Shown here in pieces: positions 1 through 8,514 of a DNA stretch of 55,000 nucleotides; within the stretch, counting starts at the first letter, position 1, and each line of letters begins with the position of its first letter. Origin of the DNA: an uncultured Alphaproteobacteria bacterium (GTDB lineage: Bacteria > Pseudomonadota > Alphaproteobacteria > HIMB59 > GCA-002718135); contig CACONS010000005.1 of NCBI GenBank assembly GCA_902628645.1, positions 1 to 55,000 on the forward strand, in the 5' to 3' direction. Both the position numbers and the translations under genes were made by a program. The notes below the pieces were generated by a model. It ran no database searches. It was not told where the DNA came from and was given only the letters and a program-made list of their open reading frames with translations.

Positions 1-2
1 CT

Positions 3-296
3 AAACTTGATCACGTCAAAAAAGAATTAGATTTTCTTCAAAAAACATTAATGACTTATGTTAAACAAGAAGAAATAAATAATTATTTAGAAAATTTAAT
101 AAACATTAATTCTAAACTTTGGAATATAGAAGACGATATTAGAGAGTGCGAAAGAAAAAAAATATTTGATCAAATATTTATTGATCTAGCTAGAAGTGTC
201 TATTTTACCAATGATGAAAGAGCAAAAGTAAAAAATGATATAAATAAAACCTTTGGCTCTGAATTAGTGGAGGTAAAATCTTATGAGGAATATTAA
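3..296 (+). CDS. DUF6165 family protein (C-terminal part; runs off left edge)
   Basis: The reading frame is open from base 3, so the ATG at 51 is probably internal and the gene starts before the window. The visible ~97 residues match my recollection of the C-terminal half of DUF6165: a KLDHVKKEL heptad-like helix, then INSKLWNIEDDIRECE, LARSVYFTNDERA, and an ending SELVEVKSYEEY. The family has no established biochemical function; in other proteobacteria it often lies near glycan-biosynthesis genes (established only loosely). It stops immediately before the convergent polyprenyl synthase gene (stop codons abut at 296/297). No membrane segment or signal peptide is visible in this part. Family assignment fairly sure; function unknown. 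Confidence 0.7.
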   Translation, partial: KLDHVKKELDFLQKTLMTYVKQEEINNYLENLININSKLWNIEDDIRECERKKIFDQIFIDLARSVYFTNDERAKVKNDINKTFGSELVEVKSYEEY

Positions 297-1334
297 TTAA
301 TAAATTCTTGAAACGCTTTTTGAAACAAGAGAAACTAATTTTTCTTTGTAAATATTATCTTTAAATATATCAACTGAGTCTACAGCTACATTTGAAAAAT
401 GATTTGCTCTTGTAAGAGTATCTTCAATACATTGATATTTATTAATTATTTCTAACGCCATTTCAAAATCATCATCATTTTGATTAAGATCAGATATTGT
501 TCTTTTCCAAAACTTTTTTTCTTTATCATTTGATCGTCCGTAAGCTAATATTATTGGAAGAGTAATTTTACCTTCTTTAAAATCATCACCAGTATTTTTC
601 CCTAATATTTTTTTGTTTGAAGAATAATCAATGGCATCGTCAATTAATTGAAAAGTCATGCCAAAGTTTGTTCCAAATGATTTTAATGCATTAACCTCGG
701 CTTCAGTTCCAAGAGCACTAATTGATCCAACTTGACATGCTGCACTAAATAAAGAGGCAGTCTTTGCATTTACAACTTCAAAATAAATATTTTCATTTAT
801 TTCTAAATTTTTATCATTAGCAAGTTCTAAAACCTCACCTTCAGAAATTATAACACTAGTATCAGCTAATATCTTTAATGTTTCAGTGTTGCCATATTTT
901 GTCATTAATTGAAAAGCTCTACTAAATAAAAAATCACCAACTAATACACTTGTTTTATTTTTCCATTTCTCATTTGCAGTTGGTTTTCCTCTTCTTTGTT
1001 TACTTTCATCTATTACATCATCATGTAATAGTGTTGCTGTGTGAATAAATTCTACTGCTGCAGATAGACCGATATGATTCATTTTATTTTTAATTTCACT
1101 AGTTCCATTTCTTGTCATATGAAAACTTGAAACAGTTAAAAGAGGTCGTAATCTTTTTCCACCTGATAGGATAAGATATTTTCCAACTTCATGGATTAAA
1201 GGAACATTACTATCTAATTTATCAAGGATTATGGTATTTACGGATACTAGATCTTCTTTGCAAAGATCTGTTAATTCTTTGATTTCATCTTCAAATGCAA
1301 AATCTTTTTTTCTTAGTGGAAGAACATTATCCAT
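297..1334 (-). CDS. ispB: Polyprenyl diphosphate synthase (octaprenyl-type, IspB-like)
   Basis: A 345-residue trans-isoprenyl diphosphate synthase. It condenses isopentenyl diphosphate units onto an allylic primer to make the long side chain of ubiquinone. The full motif set is present: GGKRLRP (residues 58-64), the first aspartate-rich motif DDVID (105-109) and the second DDAID (232-236), followed by the basic/GDDFKEGK segment. Length suits the long-chain (C40-C50) class rather than the ~300-residue farnesyl synthases, but chain length cannot be read from sequence. It is convergent with the DUF6165 gene and divergent from the S49 peptidase, with a 129-bp gap upstream. Soluble, cytoplasmic. 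Function sure; exact chain length inferred. Confidence 0.88.
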   Translation of the reverse strand: MDNVLPLRKKDFAFEDEIKELTDLCKEDLVSVNTIILDKLDSNVPLIHEVGKYLILSGGKRLRPLLTVSSFHMTRNGTSEIKNKMNHIGLSAAVEFIHTATLLHDDVIDESKQRRGKPTANEKWKNKTSVLVGDFLFSRAFQLMTKYGNTETLKILADTSVIISEGEVLELANDKNLEINENIYFEVVNAKTASLFSAACQVGSISALGTEAEVNALKSFGTNFGMTFQLIDDAIDYSSNKKILGKNTGDDFKEGKITLPIILAYGRSNDKEKKFWKRTISDLNQNDDDFEMALEIINKYQCIEDTLTRANHFSNVAVDSVDIFKDNIYKEKLVSLVSKSVSRIY

Positions 1335-1463
1335 ATTTTTAAACTATTAGAATATTATGTTAATTCATTAACTTAATTGACGCACTTAAACTCAAATTAC
1401 CAAAATTACAAACAAATGCTACATAACGCTTTAAGAAAAGATTAACATTTGTTATTAGATATT

Positions 1464-2279
1464 ATGTTTAAAAGGTTATTTTCAAAGAGTACTACAATAC
1501 CGGTTTTACGTTTATCTGGCATTATATCATCACAATCAGGCTTAACAGGCTCTGGTTTAGCAATAAATAATTTAGAAAAATTAATTGATAAGTTATTTGC
1601 TGATAAAAAATCTCCTGTTGTATGTTTGGTCATTAATTCACCTGGAGGTTCTCCTACACAATCCTCTTTAATTGCAAAAAGGATCATTGATTTAGCAAAG
1701 GAAAAAAATAAAAAAGTTTTAGCATTCGTTGAAGATGTTGCAGCTTCTGGTGGTTATTGGTTAGCATGTGCTGCCGATGAGATATATATTGATCAAAATT
1801 CTGTTATTGGATCAATTGGTGTTATTTCACCAGGTTTTGGTTTTGTTGATCTTTTAAAAAAAATTGGAATTGAAAGAAGAGTTTATACATCTGGAAAAAG
1901 TAAAAGTTTTCTTGATCCTTTCAAAGAAGAAAAACAAGAAGATATTGATAGATTAAAAAATATTCAAGAACAAATTCATGATAATTTTATTAATTATGTA
2001 AAAGATAGAAGAAGTTCAAAGCTTGATCAGAATAAATTAGATGATATCTTCTCCGGTTTATTTTGGGTTGGTAACAAAGCTATCGATTTAGGTTTAGCAG
2101 ATGGTATTGGCGCATTAAAACCAATTTTAGAAGAAAAGTTTGGAAAAAAAATTAAAATTAAAATGATCAGTCAAAAAAAATCTTTTTTACAACGTAGGTT
2201 TTCTTCTTCAATATTTAATTCTGATGAAATTTTAAATAAAATTGAAGAACGAATTATGTTTTCTAGGTTTGGTCTGTGA
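1464..2279 (+). CDS. S49 family peptidase (SppA/SohB-like)
   Basis: A serine-lysine peptidase of the signal-peptide-peptidase A group (271 residues from this start), acting at the membrane on leftover signal peptides or membrane-protein fragments. The Ser nucleophile lies in the AASGGYW motif (Ser95). The general-base Lys is probably Lys147 in YTSGKSKSFLDPF, by analogy with SohB-type enzymes. The oxyanion region INSPGGS precedes it. I chose ATG 1464; an upstream in-frame TTG at 1449 would add five residues, and neither has a clear Shine-Dalgarno. No long N-terminal TM segment is visible, so this is a short, single-domain form, about half of E. coli SppA. Its stop overlaps the start of the next small gene (TGATG), suggesting translational coupling. 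Confidence 0.87.
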   Translation: MFKRLFSKSTTIPVLRLSGIISSQSGLTGSGLAINNLEKLIDKLFADKKSPVVCLVINSPGGSPTQSSLIAKRIIDLAKEKNKKVLAFVEDVAASGGYWLACAADEIYIDQNSVIGSIGVISPGFGFVDLLKKIGIERRVYTSGKSKSFLDPFKEEKQEDIDRLKNIQEQIHDNFINYVKDRRSSKLDQNKLDDIFSGLFWVGNKAIDLGLADGIGALKPILEEKFGKKIKIKMISQKKSFLQRRFSSSIFNSDEILNKIEERIMFSRFGL

Positions 2280-2440
2280 TGAAATTTCTAGTTTTATTTG
2301 TAATTTTAGCTTCTATTTTATTATTTTTAAGGTTTAAGAAAAAAAAACAAGACAAATTCACTAATAATAAAGTAAATAATGACTCAATAATCGATTTAGA
2401 GAAAGATCCAAGAACGAAAGAATATAAACCAAAAGATTAA
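2279..2440 (+). CDS. Small single-pass membrane protein, 53 aa
   Basis: A short gene whose ATG shares a base with the stop of the upstream peptidase gene (ATGA-type overlap), and which ends 7 bp before the glycyl-tRNA synthetase. It encodes one N-terminal hydrophobic helix (residues ~2-17, [14 protein letters not shown]), a basic patch KKKK just after it, then a polar tail ending in [13 protein letters not shown]. The charge pattern predicts the tail on the cytoplasmic side. Small proteins with a similar DP-x-T-x-x-Y ending sit beside S49 peptidase and glyRS genes in other Alphaproteobacteria as far as I recall. Function unknown. Coupling and conserved-looking tail make it very likely real. 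Confidence 0.7.
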   Translation: MKFLVLFVILASILLFLRFKKKKQDKFTNNKVNNDSIIDLEKDPRTKEYKPKD

Positions 2441-2447
2441 GAGTTAT

Positions 2448-3809
2448 ATGACCGCACAAACAATGGAAGAGTTAGTTTCTCTCTGTAAAAGAAGAGGTTT
2501 TTTATTTCAATCAAATGATATTTATGGTGGTATCAAAGGTTTATATGATTATGGACCAATGGGAGTTGAGTTCAAAAATAATCTTAAACAAGCTTGGTGG
2601 AAATCAATGGTATATGAAAGAGATGATACCGAAGGCTTAGATGCCTCAATTTTAAGTTCCCCAGTAGTTCTAAAACATTCAGGCCATGAAGATACTTTTA
2701 CTGATCCTCTAGTTGATTGTCGTTCATGTAAATCAAGGTGGAGAGCAGATCAATTATTAGAAGATAATAAATGCCCAAATTGTAAATCGGAAGATCTTAC
2801 CGAGCCAAGACCTTTTAATTTAATGTTTAAAACTGCAATTGGTCCAGTAGATGATGGTTCGTCATTCGCATATTTAAGACCAGAAACGTGTCAGCAAATT
2901 TTTACCAATTTTAAAAATATATTAGACTCAACGTCTAGAACTGTTCCTTTTGGTATCGCACAAATGGGAAAAGCATTTAGAAATGAAATAACACCTCGAA
3001 ATTTTATCTTTAGAGTTAGAGAGTTTGAACAGATGGAATTAGAGTTTTTTGTTAAACCAGGTACCGATGACCAATGGCATGAATACTGGATAAATAAGAG
3101 AATAGAATGGTGGGTTAATCAAGGAATAAAAAAAGAAAATTTAAAAAAAATTGAAGTAGAAAAAAATGAATTAGCTCACTACTCAAAAAGAACTGTTGAT
3201 ATTAATTATGTGTTTCCTCATGGGGAAGAGGAACTTGAAGGAGTAGCTAATAGAACTGATTTTGACTTAGGTTCTCATACTAAAAATCAAAATGATTTTA
3301 AAATTACATCGGAAGTTATGAAAAATTCTTCTTCAACTACGAAACTAGCTGTTCAAGATATAGAAGAAAAAAAATGGTATATTCCTTATGTTATTGAGCC
3401 ATCAGCTGGGGTTGATAGAGGAGTTCTTGCTTTATTAAATGAAGCTTATCGTGAAGAAAATGTAGATAAAGATAATAAAAGAATCCTTTTATCTCTTAAA
3501 CCTCATCTTTCACCTATTAAAGCTGCTGTAATTCCTCTTAAAAAGAATAATGACGAATTAGTTAATTTATCTAAAGAAATAAAATCTAATCTGCAAAAAT
3601 TAGGATTAGGCAGAGTTGTTTTAGAAAATTCAGGAAATATTGGTAAGAATTATAGAAGACACGATGAAATTGGAACGCCAATTTGTTTAACTGTAGATTT
3701 TGAAACTCTAGAAGATAACAGTGTTACTGTAAGAGATAGAGATACCATGAAACAGGAAAGAGTTTCTATCGAAAATTTATCCCAATATTACAAAAAATAT
3801 TTCAATTAA
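2448..3809 (+). CDS. glyS: Glycyl-tRNA synthetase, single-chain (alpha2) type
   Basis: Charges tRNA-Gly with glycine in the cytoplasm. The 453-residue chain is the homodimeric, eukaryote/archaea/Firmicutes-like class IIa enzyme, not the bacterial GlyQ+GlyS tetramer. It opens with [14 protein letters not shown] and YDYGPMG, carries a four-Cys zinc knuckle (Cys91, 94, 109, 112), class II motif 2 (FRNEITPRN...REFEQ) and motif 3 (EPSAGVDRG), and ends in an anticodon-binding domain (residues ~355-453). It follows the small membrane-protein gene with a 7-bp gap, so is probably in the same operon as the S49 peptidase. Alphaproteobacteria usually have GlyQ/GlyS, so this gene may have been acquired; see findings. 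Enzyme identity sure. Confidence 0.93.
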   Translation: MTAQTMEELVSLCKRRGFLFQSNDIYGGIKGLYDYGPMGVEFKNNLKQAWWKSMVYERDDTEGLDASILSSPVVLKHSGHEDTFTDPLVDCRSCKSRWRADQLLEDNKCPNCKSEDLTEPRPFNLMFKTAIGPVDDGSSFAYLRPETCQQIFTNFKNILDSTSRTVPFGIAQMGKAFRNEITPRNFIFRVREFEQMELEFFVKPGTDDQWHEYWINKRIEWWVNQGIKKENLKKIEVEKNELAHYSKRTVDINYVFPHGEEELEGVANRTDFDLGSHTKNQNDFKITSEVMKNSSSTTKLAVQDIEEKKWYIPYVIEPSAGVDRGVLALLNEAYREENVDKDNKRILLSLKPHLSPIKAAVIPLKKNNDELVNLSKEIKSNLQKLGLGRVVLENSGNIGKNYRRHDEIGTPICLTVDFETLEDNSVTVRDRDTMKQERVSIENLSQYYKKYFN

Positions 3810-3818
3810 TAAAATTGT

Positions 3819-4967
3819 ATGAAAAAAGTAAGTGATATTCATGCAATAAAAATTATTTTTTTTATTACTGCTTGTTATGTAGGCTTATGGGCTATTAGAA
3901 TCCCTACCATTAAGGATCAGCTTCAGACTGATTATGTTGGTGTGGGATATATTATGTTATCATTTGCAATTGGCTCAATTGTTGCAATGATTTTTGCAAA
4001 TGCGCTTATTCTTAAAACATCAACCAAATCAATCTTAACGTGTACCTTGATTGCTGAGGGTTGTTTGTGGTTACCTGTACCGTTCATTCAAGAATTATGG
4101 CTTTTCATGGCTTTCTCATTTATTTTTGGTATGAGTTATGGCGCATTCGAAATAGCATGCAACGTTTATGCATCAAATTTAGAAGTTAGAGAAAAAAAAT
4201 CTATGATGTCAGGTTTCCACGCCTTTTGGAGTCTTGGAGTTTTATTTGGCTCTCTAATTACAAGCTTTTTACTAGAATGGAATTATTCTTTTATTTTTAA
4301 TATACTTTTGTATGTTATTATTCTTCTTCCTTCGAGCTTGTATTTTGTTCTTTGCTTAGAGTCGCAAGTTGAAACAAAATCAGAAGATTCAAGTAAAAAA
4401 AATATATTTTTTATTTGGCCATTGCTTATCTTTTTATTAGCTTTAATTGCAATGGCAAATGCTCTAACAGAAGGAAGTGTTGATGCGTGGGGAGCTCTCT
4501 ATATGAGAGATTTTATTAAAGTTGATGGCTTCTATATTGGTTTAGCAACTCTAAGTTTTAATATTTTTATGGTTATTGGAAGATTCAGTGGTGATTGGGT
4601 GAGAGATAAAATTGGCGTTTTTCTTTTAATTCTCTTTTTGTTTTTATCGACGATTATAAGTTTAATAATTTTATCTAATTTCAGCAGTATTTATGCAGCT
4701 ATTATTGGTTTTTCATTATTGGGTATAGGAGCATCCTCAATTGTTCCTATTGCATATAGTTTAGCTGGAAAAATTGATGGCATTGATAGTGGAGTAGGGA
4801 TAACAATTATTTCAATAGCAGTCTATGGAACATTTATAGGAGCTCCAGCTTCATTAGGATTTATAGCAAACAACTATGGAATTAATAATATATTTGTTCC
4901 AATGCTAATAATTTTTATGATTTTAATAATTCCAGTTAGTTTTTACAGAAAAAAATTTTCAATTTAA
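3819..4967 (+). CDS. MFS transporter
   Basis: A 382-residue integral inner-membrane protein of the major facilitator superfamily with about 12 hydrophobic segments spread over its whole length, for example residues ~10-27, 40-65, 95-120 and 360-378. The first half has a TM2-3 loop TKSILTCTLI and a central hydrophilic linker (residues ~182-192, ESQVETKSEDSSKK) between two six-helix bundles, which is the normal MFS layout. The overall style resembles the YbjJ/FucP-like group, but the substrate cannot be read from sequence. It starts 9 bp after glyS and overlaps the end of the convergent ygfZ-like gene by 9 bp. Family sure, substrate unknown. Confidence 0.82.
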   Translation: MKKVSDIHAIKIIFFITACYVGLWAIRIPTIKDQLQTDYVGVGYIMLSFAIGSIVAMIFANALILKTSTKSILTCTLIAEGCLWLPVPFIQELWLFMAFSFIFGMSYGAFEIACNVYASNLEVREKKSMMSGFHAFWSLGVLFGSLITSFLLEWNYSFIFNILLYVIILLPSSLYFVLCLESQVETKSEDSSKKNIFFIWPLLIFLLALIAMANALTEGSVDAWGALYMRDFIKVDGFYIGLATLSFNIFMVIGRFSGDWVRDKIGVFLLILFLFLSTIISLIILSNFSSIYAAIIGFSLLGIGASSIVPIAYSLAGKIDGIDSGVGITIISIAVYGTFIGAPASLGFIANNYGINNIFVPMLIIFMILIIPVSFYRKKFSI

Positions 4968-5789
4968 AAAATCAAAAGATAATGAGTCATTTATTACTAA
5001 ATTTTGATTATTATTTTTTAATTCGTTTACAAAATTAATATTTAATACCGCAAAAATATTTGAATTTGCTTTTGAGATTATTGTACCTATTTTTTTATTA
5101 TCTACTATTAATTCATCTCCTGCTATCACATCACCATTTTTTAATTCTAAAGAATAAAGTTTTTTCTTTAGTAACCCGCGATATTTCATTCTTGCAGTAA
5201 TTTCTTGACCAACATAACATCCCTTATTCCAATCAATGGCATTTAAATTATCAAAATTATTTTCTAACAACAAAGATTTATTTTCTAAAATATCAATTGG
5301 TGAATAAGGAGCTGTATTTTCAATTAAAATTTCATGATATTTTGTTTCATTAATTTCTTCAAAAATATCTTTTTCAATTAAAATTTCTTTATTTGTTATA
5401 AGTTTTTTACCTAAATTTATATTTCTAGGATCATTTAAAAAAATATTATATTCACCTTTATAATCAATATTGAATAATGAATAAGAATAGAGATTATTAA
5501 TTTCTTTAATGTCTATATCAGAGCGAAGTTTGTAAATTTTAAGCCGTCCTAATAAATTTTTAAAAAATTTATCATTAGTTTCAAAAATATAGTTATCTTT
5601 TAAAGTAAATATAAAAAAATCTGCTAAAAATTTACCTTGTGGTGTTAATATACAAGAATAAATAATTTCTCCATCATTACATTTTTCAATATCATTAGTA
5701 ATTAAATTCTGAATAAATGATTTACTGTCTTTTCCAGAAATCTCAAAAAATCTTGAATTCAAATGATGAAAAAAGTATTTATCTTTCAT
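4959..5789 (-). CDS. ygfZ: YgfZ/GcvT-domain folate-binding protein
   Basis: A tetrahydrofolate-binding protein of the YgfZ (IBA57) family, which helps mature or repair certain Fe-S enzymes in the cytoplasm. The family signature K-G-C-Y-x-G-Q-E is intact at residues 189-196 (KGCYVGQE), followed by the usual ITARMKYRG. The 276-residue length fits alphaproteobacterial members. The N-terminal part has the expected SGKDSKSFIQNLITNDI segment. It is convergent with the MFS gene (9-bp overlap at the 3' ends) and divergent from the GT9 gene with only 45 bp between starts. It is not part of the suf operon at 22-27 kb, but acts in the same general pathway. Confidence 0.88.
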   Translation of the reverse strand: MKDKYFFHHLNSRFFEISGKDSKSFIQNLITNDIEKCNDGEIIYSCILTPQGKFLADFFIFTLKDNYIFETNDKFFKNLLGRLKIYKLRSDIDIKEINNLYSYSLFNIDYKGEYNIFLNDPRNINLGKKLITNKEILIEKDIFEEINETKYHEILIENTAPYSPIDILENKSLLLENNFDNLNAIDWNKGCYVGQEITARMKYRGLLKKKLYSLELKNGDVIAGDELIVDNKKIGTIISKANSNIFAVLNINFVNELKNNNQNLVINDSLSFDFLN

Positions 5790-5834
5790 AATTATCCAAA
5801 TATATATTGATTATTAAAAAAGTGTAACATTTCT

Positions 5835-6758
5835 GTGAAAATTCTCGTTATTTCGTCAAATCTAATTGGAGATACAATTCTCTCTACTGGAGTAATAAAA
5901 TATTTTAGTGACAAAAATCCAGAAGCTAAATTTACATTTGTCATTGGTCCATCTGCTCAATCAATTTTTAAAAACTTTAAATCTTTAGAAGATATAATTA
6001 CTGTTACCAAAAAAAAATATAATATGCATTGGTTTGATATAATTTCAAAATGTTATGGTAAGAAATGGGATATTATTATAGATTTTAGAAGTTCATTGTT
6101 ATCTTTTTTTCTAAAACATAAGAAAAAATTTATTTTTAAAAAAAAATCTAAAATAAATCATGTCTATCAATTATCTGAATATTTCGGATTTGATTGCTCA
6201 CAATTGTTTATAGAAACAAATAAAGAAGAAGAAGAGTTAGTTATGAAAAATTTATCTAATGATGTAAAATATTTTGTAGTATTCCCAGGTGGAAATTGGA
6301 AACCAAAAATTTGGAGTAGTAAAAATTATAATTCACTATTAGTCAAAATTTTATCTAAAAATTCAAATATTAAATTCATTTTAGTGGGCTCTAAGTCTGA
6401 AGAAGAAGTTTATTTGAAAGAAATAACAAAAAATATTGAAAGCAACAAAATAGTTAATTTATTCGGTGCATCTCTTACTCAAACTGCTGCATATATGAAA
6501 AAATCAAAATTATTTATAGGAAATGATTCAGGTTTGTCACACATGGCTTCAGCTGCAAAATTAAAGTCTATAGTATTATTCGGACCCACAAATGATAAAA
6601 TTTATGGTCCATTTATGGAGAACTCTCAAGTTATAAGAACAAAAGAGAGTTATGAATATTTTAAAAGTATAAAGCTAAATAAGACAATATCATATATGGA
6701 TTCAATAAGTGTTGAAAAGATTTATAATACATTAAAGGAAAACAATTATTGTGAGTAA
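5835..6758 (+). CDS. Glycosyltransferase family 9 (heptosyltransferase-like)
   Basis: A 307-residue GT-B fold enzyme of the ADP-heptose:LPS heptosyltransferase group, expected at the cytoplasmic face of the inner membrane, adding sugar to the lipopolysaccharide core. Evidence is the N-terminal ILVISSNLIGDTILSTGVI (GT9 opening), VVFPGGNWKPKIW in the middle and the nucleotide-sugar-binding IGNDSGLSHMASAA near residue 230. The start is GTG at 5835; no in-frame ATG gives this complete N terminus. The next gene, pyrC, begins 8 bp inside its end, so the two are co-transcribed although functionally unrelated. It lies outside the main glycan island. Donor and acceptor not determinable. Confidence 0.82.
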   Translation: MKILVISSNLIGDTILSTGVIKYFSDKNPEAKFTFVIGPSAQSIFKNFKSLEDIITVTKKKYNMHWFDIISKCYGKKWDIIIDFRSSLLSFFLKHKKKFIFKKKSKINHVYQLSEYFGFDCSQLFIETNKEEEELVMKNLSNDVKYFVVFPGGNWKPKIWSSKNYNSLLVKILSKNSNIKFILVGSKSEEEVYLKEITKNIESNKIVNLFGASLTQTAAYMKKSKLFIGNDSGLSHMASAAKLKSIVLFGPTNDKIYGPFMENSQVIRTKESYEYFKSIKLNKTISYMDSISVEKIYNTLKENNYCE

Positions 6759-7785
6759 AAATATTGAAATAATTCAGCCTGATGATTGGCATGTCCATTT
6801 TAGAGAAGGTGATATGTTAGAAATGGTCACTAATTTTTCCTCTAGAATTAATAATAGATGTGTAGCAATGCCAAATACAGAAATTCCAATTACAGATAAA
6901 AAAAAAGCATTAATTTATAAAGAGCTTTTAAAAAAAGCATCAAATCATAATTTTGAGCCTCTTATCCCTTGTTATCTAAGAGAAAATTTAGATTTAGATG
7001 ATTTTAGAACTGGAATACAAAATAAAGTTTTTTTTGGATCAAAACTTTATCCTTCAAATGCCACTACAAACTCAAGTCATGGAGTGAGTGACATTTCAAA
7101 AGTTTTTAAATTTTTGGAGATTTTAGAAGAAGAAAAAAGTCCATTACTAATACACGGTGAAAAAGTAGCTGAAAATATTGATATATTTGATAGAGAAAAA
7201 TATTTTATAGATGATGAATTAAGCATTATTAGAAAAAAATTTCCTTTTTTAAAAATTACACTTGAACATGTATCAACTTCATATGGAGTAAACTATGTGA
7301 AAGAAAATGAAAATATCTCCGGAACAATTACACCACACCACATGCTTTTAACAAAAAAGGATGTATTTCATGATAACTCTATTAATCCTCACCATTTTTG
7401 TATGCCTGTTGTTAAAAACGAAACAGATTTAATAGAATTAAGAAAAGCGGCTTGTCACAATAATTCTAAATTTTTTTTAGGTACAGACTCAGCTCCGCAT
7501 CCAATTCAAGAAAAAAAACCAGATATGTCATCTAAGCCAGGAATATTTTCTTCCCCTTGTTCAATTGAATTATATGCAGAAATTTTTGATCAAGAAAATG
7601 CAATTGATAATTTAGAGATATTCTGTTCAATTAATGGAGCAAAACATTATAATTTTCCAATTAATGATAAAAAAATTAAATTAGAAAAAAAAGAATGGAT
7701 TGTGTCAGAATTATCAAGTTATAAAGATATTCAGGTTAAGAATTTTTATGCAAATAAAAAAATTAATTGGAAAGTAGTCCATTAA
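6751..7785 (+). CDS. pyrC: Dihydroorotase (class II, PyrC-type)
   Basis: Catalyses the reversible cyclisation of carbamoyl aspartate to dihydroorotate in pyrimidine synthesis. The 344-residue chain is the short E. coli-type enzyme. Metal ligands are visible: DDWHVHFR (His14, His16), the carbamylated Lys in SKLYPSNATTNSSHG, IHGEK, LEHVST, TPHHML and the aspartate of GTDSAPHP. It starts at a GTG lying 8 bp inside the preceding GT9 gene, which is the only start giving the conserved IEIIQPDDWH opening. The next gene (NDUFA12) follows after 17 bp. Function sure. Confidence 0.93.
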   Translation: MSKNIEIIQPDDWHVHFREGDMLEMVTNFSSRINNRCVAMPNTEIPITDKKKALIYKELLKKASNHNFEPLIPCYLRENLDLDDFRTGIQNKVFFGSKLYPSNATTNSSHGVSDISKVFKFLEILEEEKSPLLIHGEKVAENIDIFDREKYFIDDELSIIRKKFPFLKITLEHVSTSYGVNYVKENENISGTITPHHMLLTKKDVFHDNSINPHHFCMPVVKNETDLIELRKAACHNNSKFFLGTDSAPHPIQEKKPDMSSKPGIFSSPCSIELYAEIFDQENAIDNLEIFCSINGAKHYNFPINDKKIKLEKKEWIVSELSSYKDIQVKNFYANKKINWKVVH

Positions 7786-7802
7786 TCTTTATATAAATAT
7801 TA

Positions 7803-8159
7803 ATGTCATTAGGAACAAAAATTTATACTTGGCTAAACGGAAATTTAGTTGGTAGTGATGATTTAGGAAATAAGTATTATTGCAGTTCTAAAAATTTTAA
7901 AGATTTAAATGCAAAAAGATGGGTTATTTTTAATGGTGAAATAGAGGCATCAAATATTCCACCGCACTGGCATGCATGGCTTCACAAATCTATAGATAAT
8001 CCTCCTCTTGATTATTCACATAAATATAAATGGCAAAAAAATCATAAGCCAAATATGACTGGCACTAGTGATGCATATTTTCCATCATCTCATCCTCTTT
8101 CAAAAAATTATGATCCAGAAAAAAAAGAAGAAGAATATAAATCTTGGAATCCTAATTAA
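7803..8159 (+). CDS. NDUFA12-family complex I accessory subunit
   Basis: A 118-residue homologue of mitochondrial NDUFA12 (B17.2), one of the few supernumerary subunits of NADH:ubiquinone oxidoreductase shared by Alphaproteobacteria and mitochondria; it sits on the peripheral arm. Diagnostic segments are GSDDLGNKYY near the N terminus, KRWVIFNGEIEASNIPPHWHAWLH in the middle (read here in two parts: KRWVIFNGEIEAS and PPHWHAWLH), and the C-terminal HKPNMTGT...YFPSSHPLS. The main nuo operon is not in this window. Its last 50 bp are also coding in another frame for the start of the DUF2155 gene. This gene is strong evidence for an alphaproteobacterial host. Confidence 0.92.
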   Translation: MSLGTKIYTWLNGNLVGSDDLGNKYYCSSKNFKDLNAKRWVIFNGEIEASNIPPHWHAWLHKSIDNPPLDYSHKYKWQKNHKPNMTGTSDAYFPSSHPLSKNYDPEKKEEEYKSWNPN

Positions 8160-8514
8160 GGTAACATTATTTTTTTTCCTGCCATCAACTGTTTCTGCTG
8201 AGACTATTGAAAAAAAGTATGCTTCTTTCAAGTTACTAAATAAGACTACTAATAAAGTTTCTACAAAAGATATTTTAGTTAGTTCTAAAATATCATGGGA
8301 GACTTTAAATATTGAAGTTCTGTATTGTGGTAGCACTCCTCCAACTGAAATTCCTGAAGATTATGTATTAATTGATGTTTATGATACATTAAATAATAAA
8401 AATACTAATATTTATAAAGGGTGGATGATTTCTTCTTCTCCTGATGTTACTCCTTTAGAAAATCCTATTTATGATCTCTGGTTAGTCGATTGTAGTAACG
8501 ATAAAACTTCTTGA
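8110..8514 (+). CDS. DUF2155 family exported protein
   Basis: I place the start at ATG 8110 because it gives a textbook Sec signal peptide: basic n-region MIQKKKKK, hydrophobic core (residues ~12-26) and a cleavage site after TVSA, before ETIEKKYASF. Upstream in-frame ATGs at 8068 would add a non-signal-like extension. The mature part (~104 aa) has the DUF2155 pattern: EVLYCGSTPPTEIPEDY, IDVYD, IYKGWMISSSP and the ending PIYDLWLVDC; the two Cys could form a periplasmic disulfide. Function unknown. It overlaps NDUFA12 by 50 bp upstream and the convergent aat by 46 bp downstream, so both ends are dual-coding. NDUFA12-DUF2155-aat order is recurrent in Alphaproteobacteria. Confidence 0.8.
   Translation: MIQKKKKKNINLGILIKVTLFFFLPSTVSAETIEKKYASFKLLNKTTNKVSTKDILVSSKISWETLNIEVLYCGSTPPTEIPEDYVLIDVYDTLNNKNTNIYKGWMISSSPDVTPLENPIYDLWLVDCSNDKTS

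Noticed and set aside
1335-1463. Divergent promoter pair between ispB and the S49 peptidase
   Set aside because: TTGACG at 1377 has no -10 at 16-18 bp; too weak in AT-rich DNA to annotate.
1442-1687. Minus-strand reading frame opposite the S49 peptidase
   Set aside because: No recognisable motif; lies fully antisense to a gene with clear catalytic motifs.
8068-8109. Longer N terminus for the DUF2155 protein from ATG 8068
   Set aside because: The extension would precede and spoil the signal peptide; ATG 8110 gives a standard n-region.
8100-8336. Minus-strand frame over the NDUFA12/DUF2155 junction
   Set aside because: Low-complexity poly-Phe product created by the poly-A coding strand; shadow of real genes.
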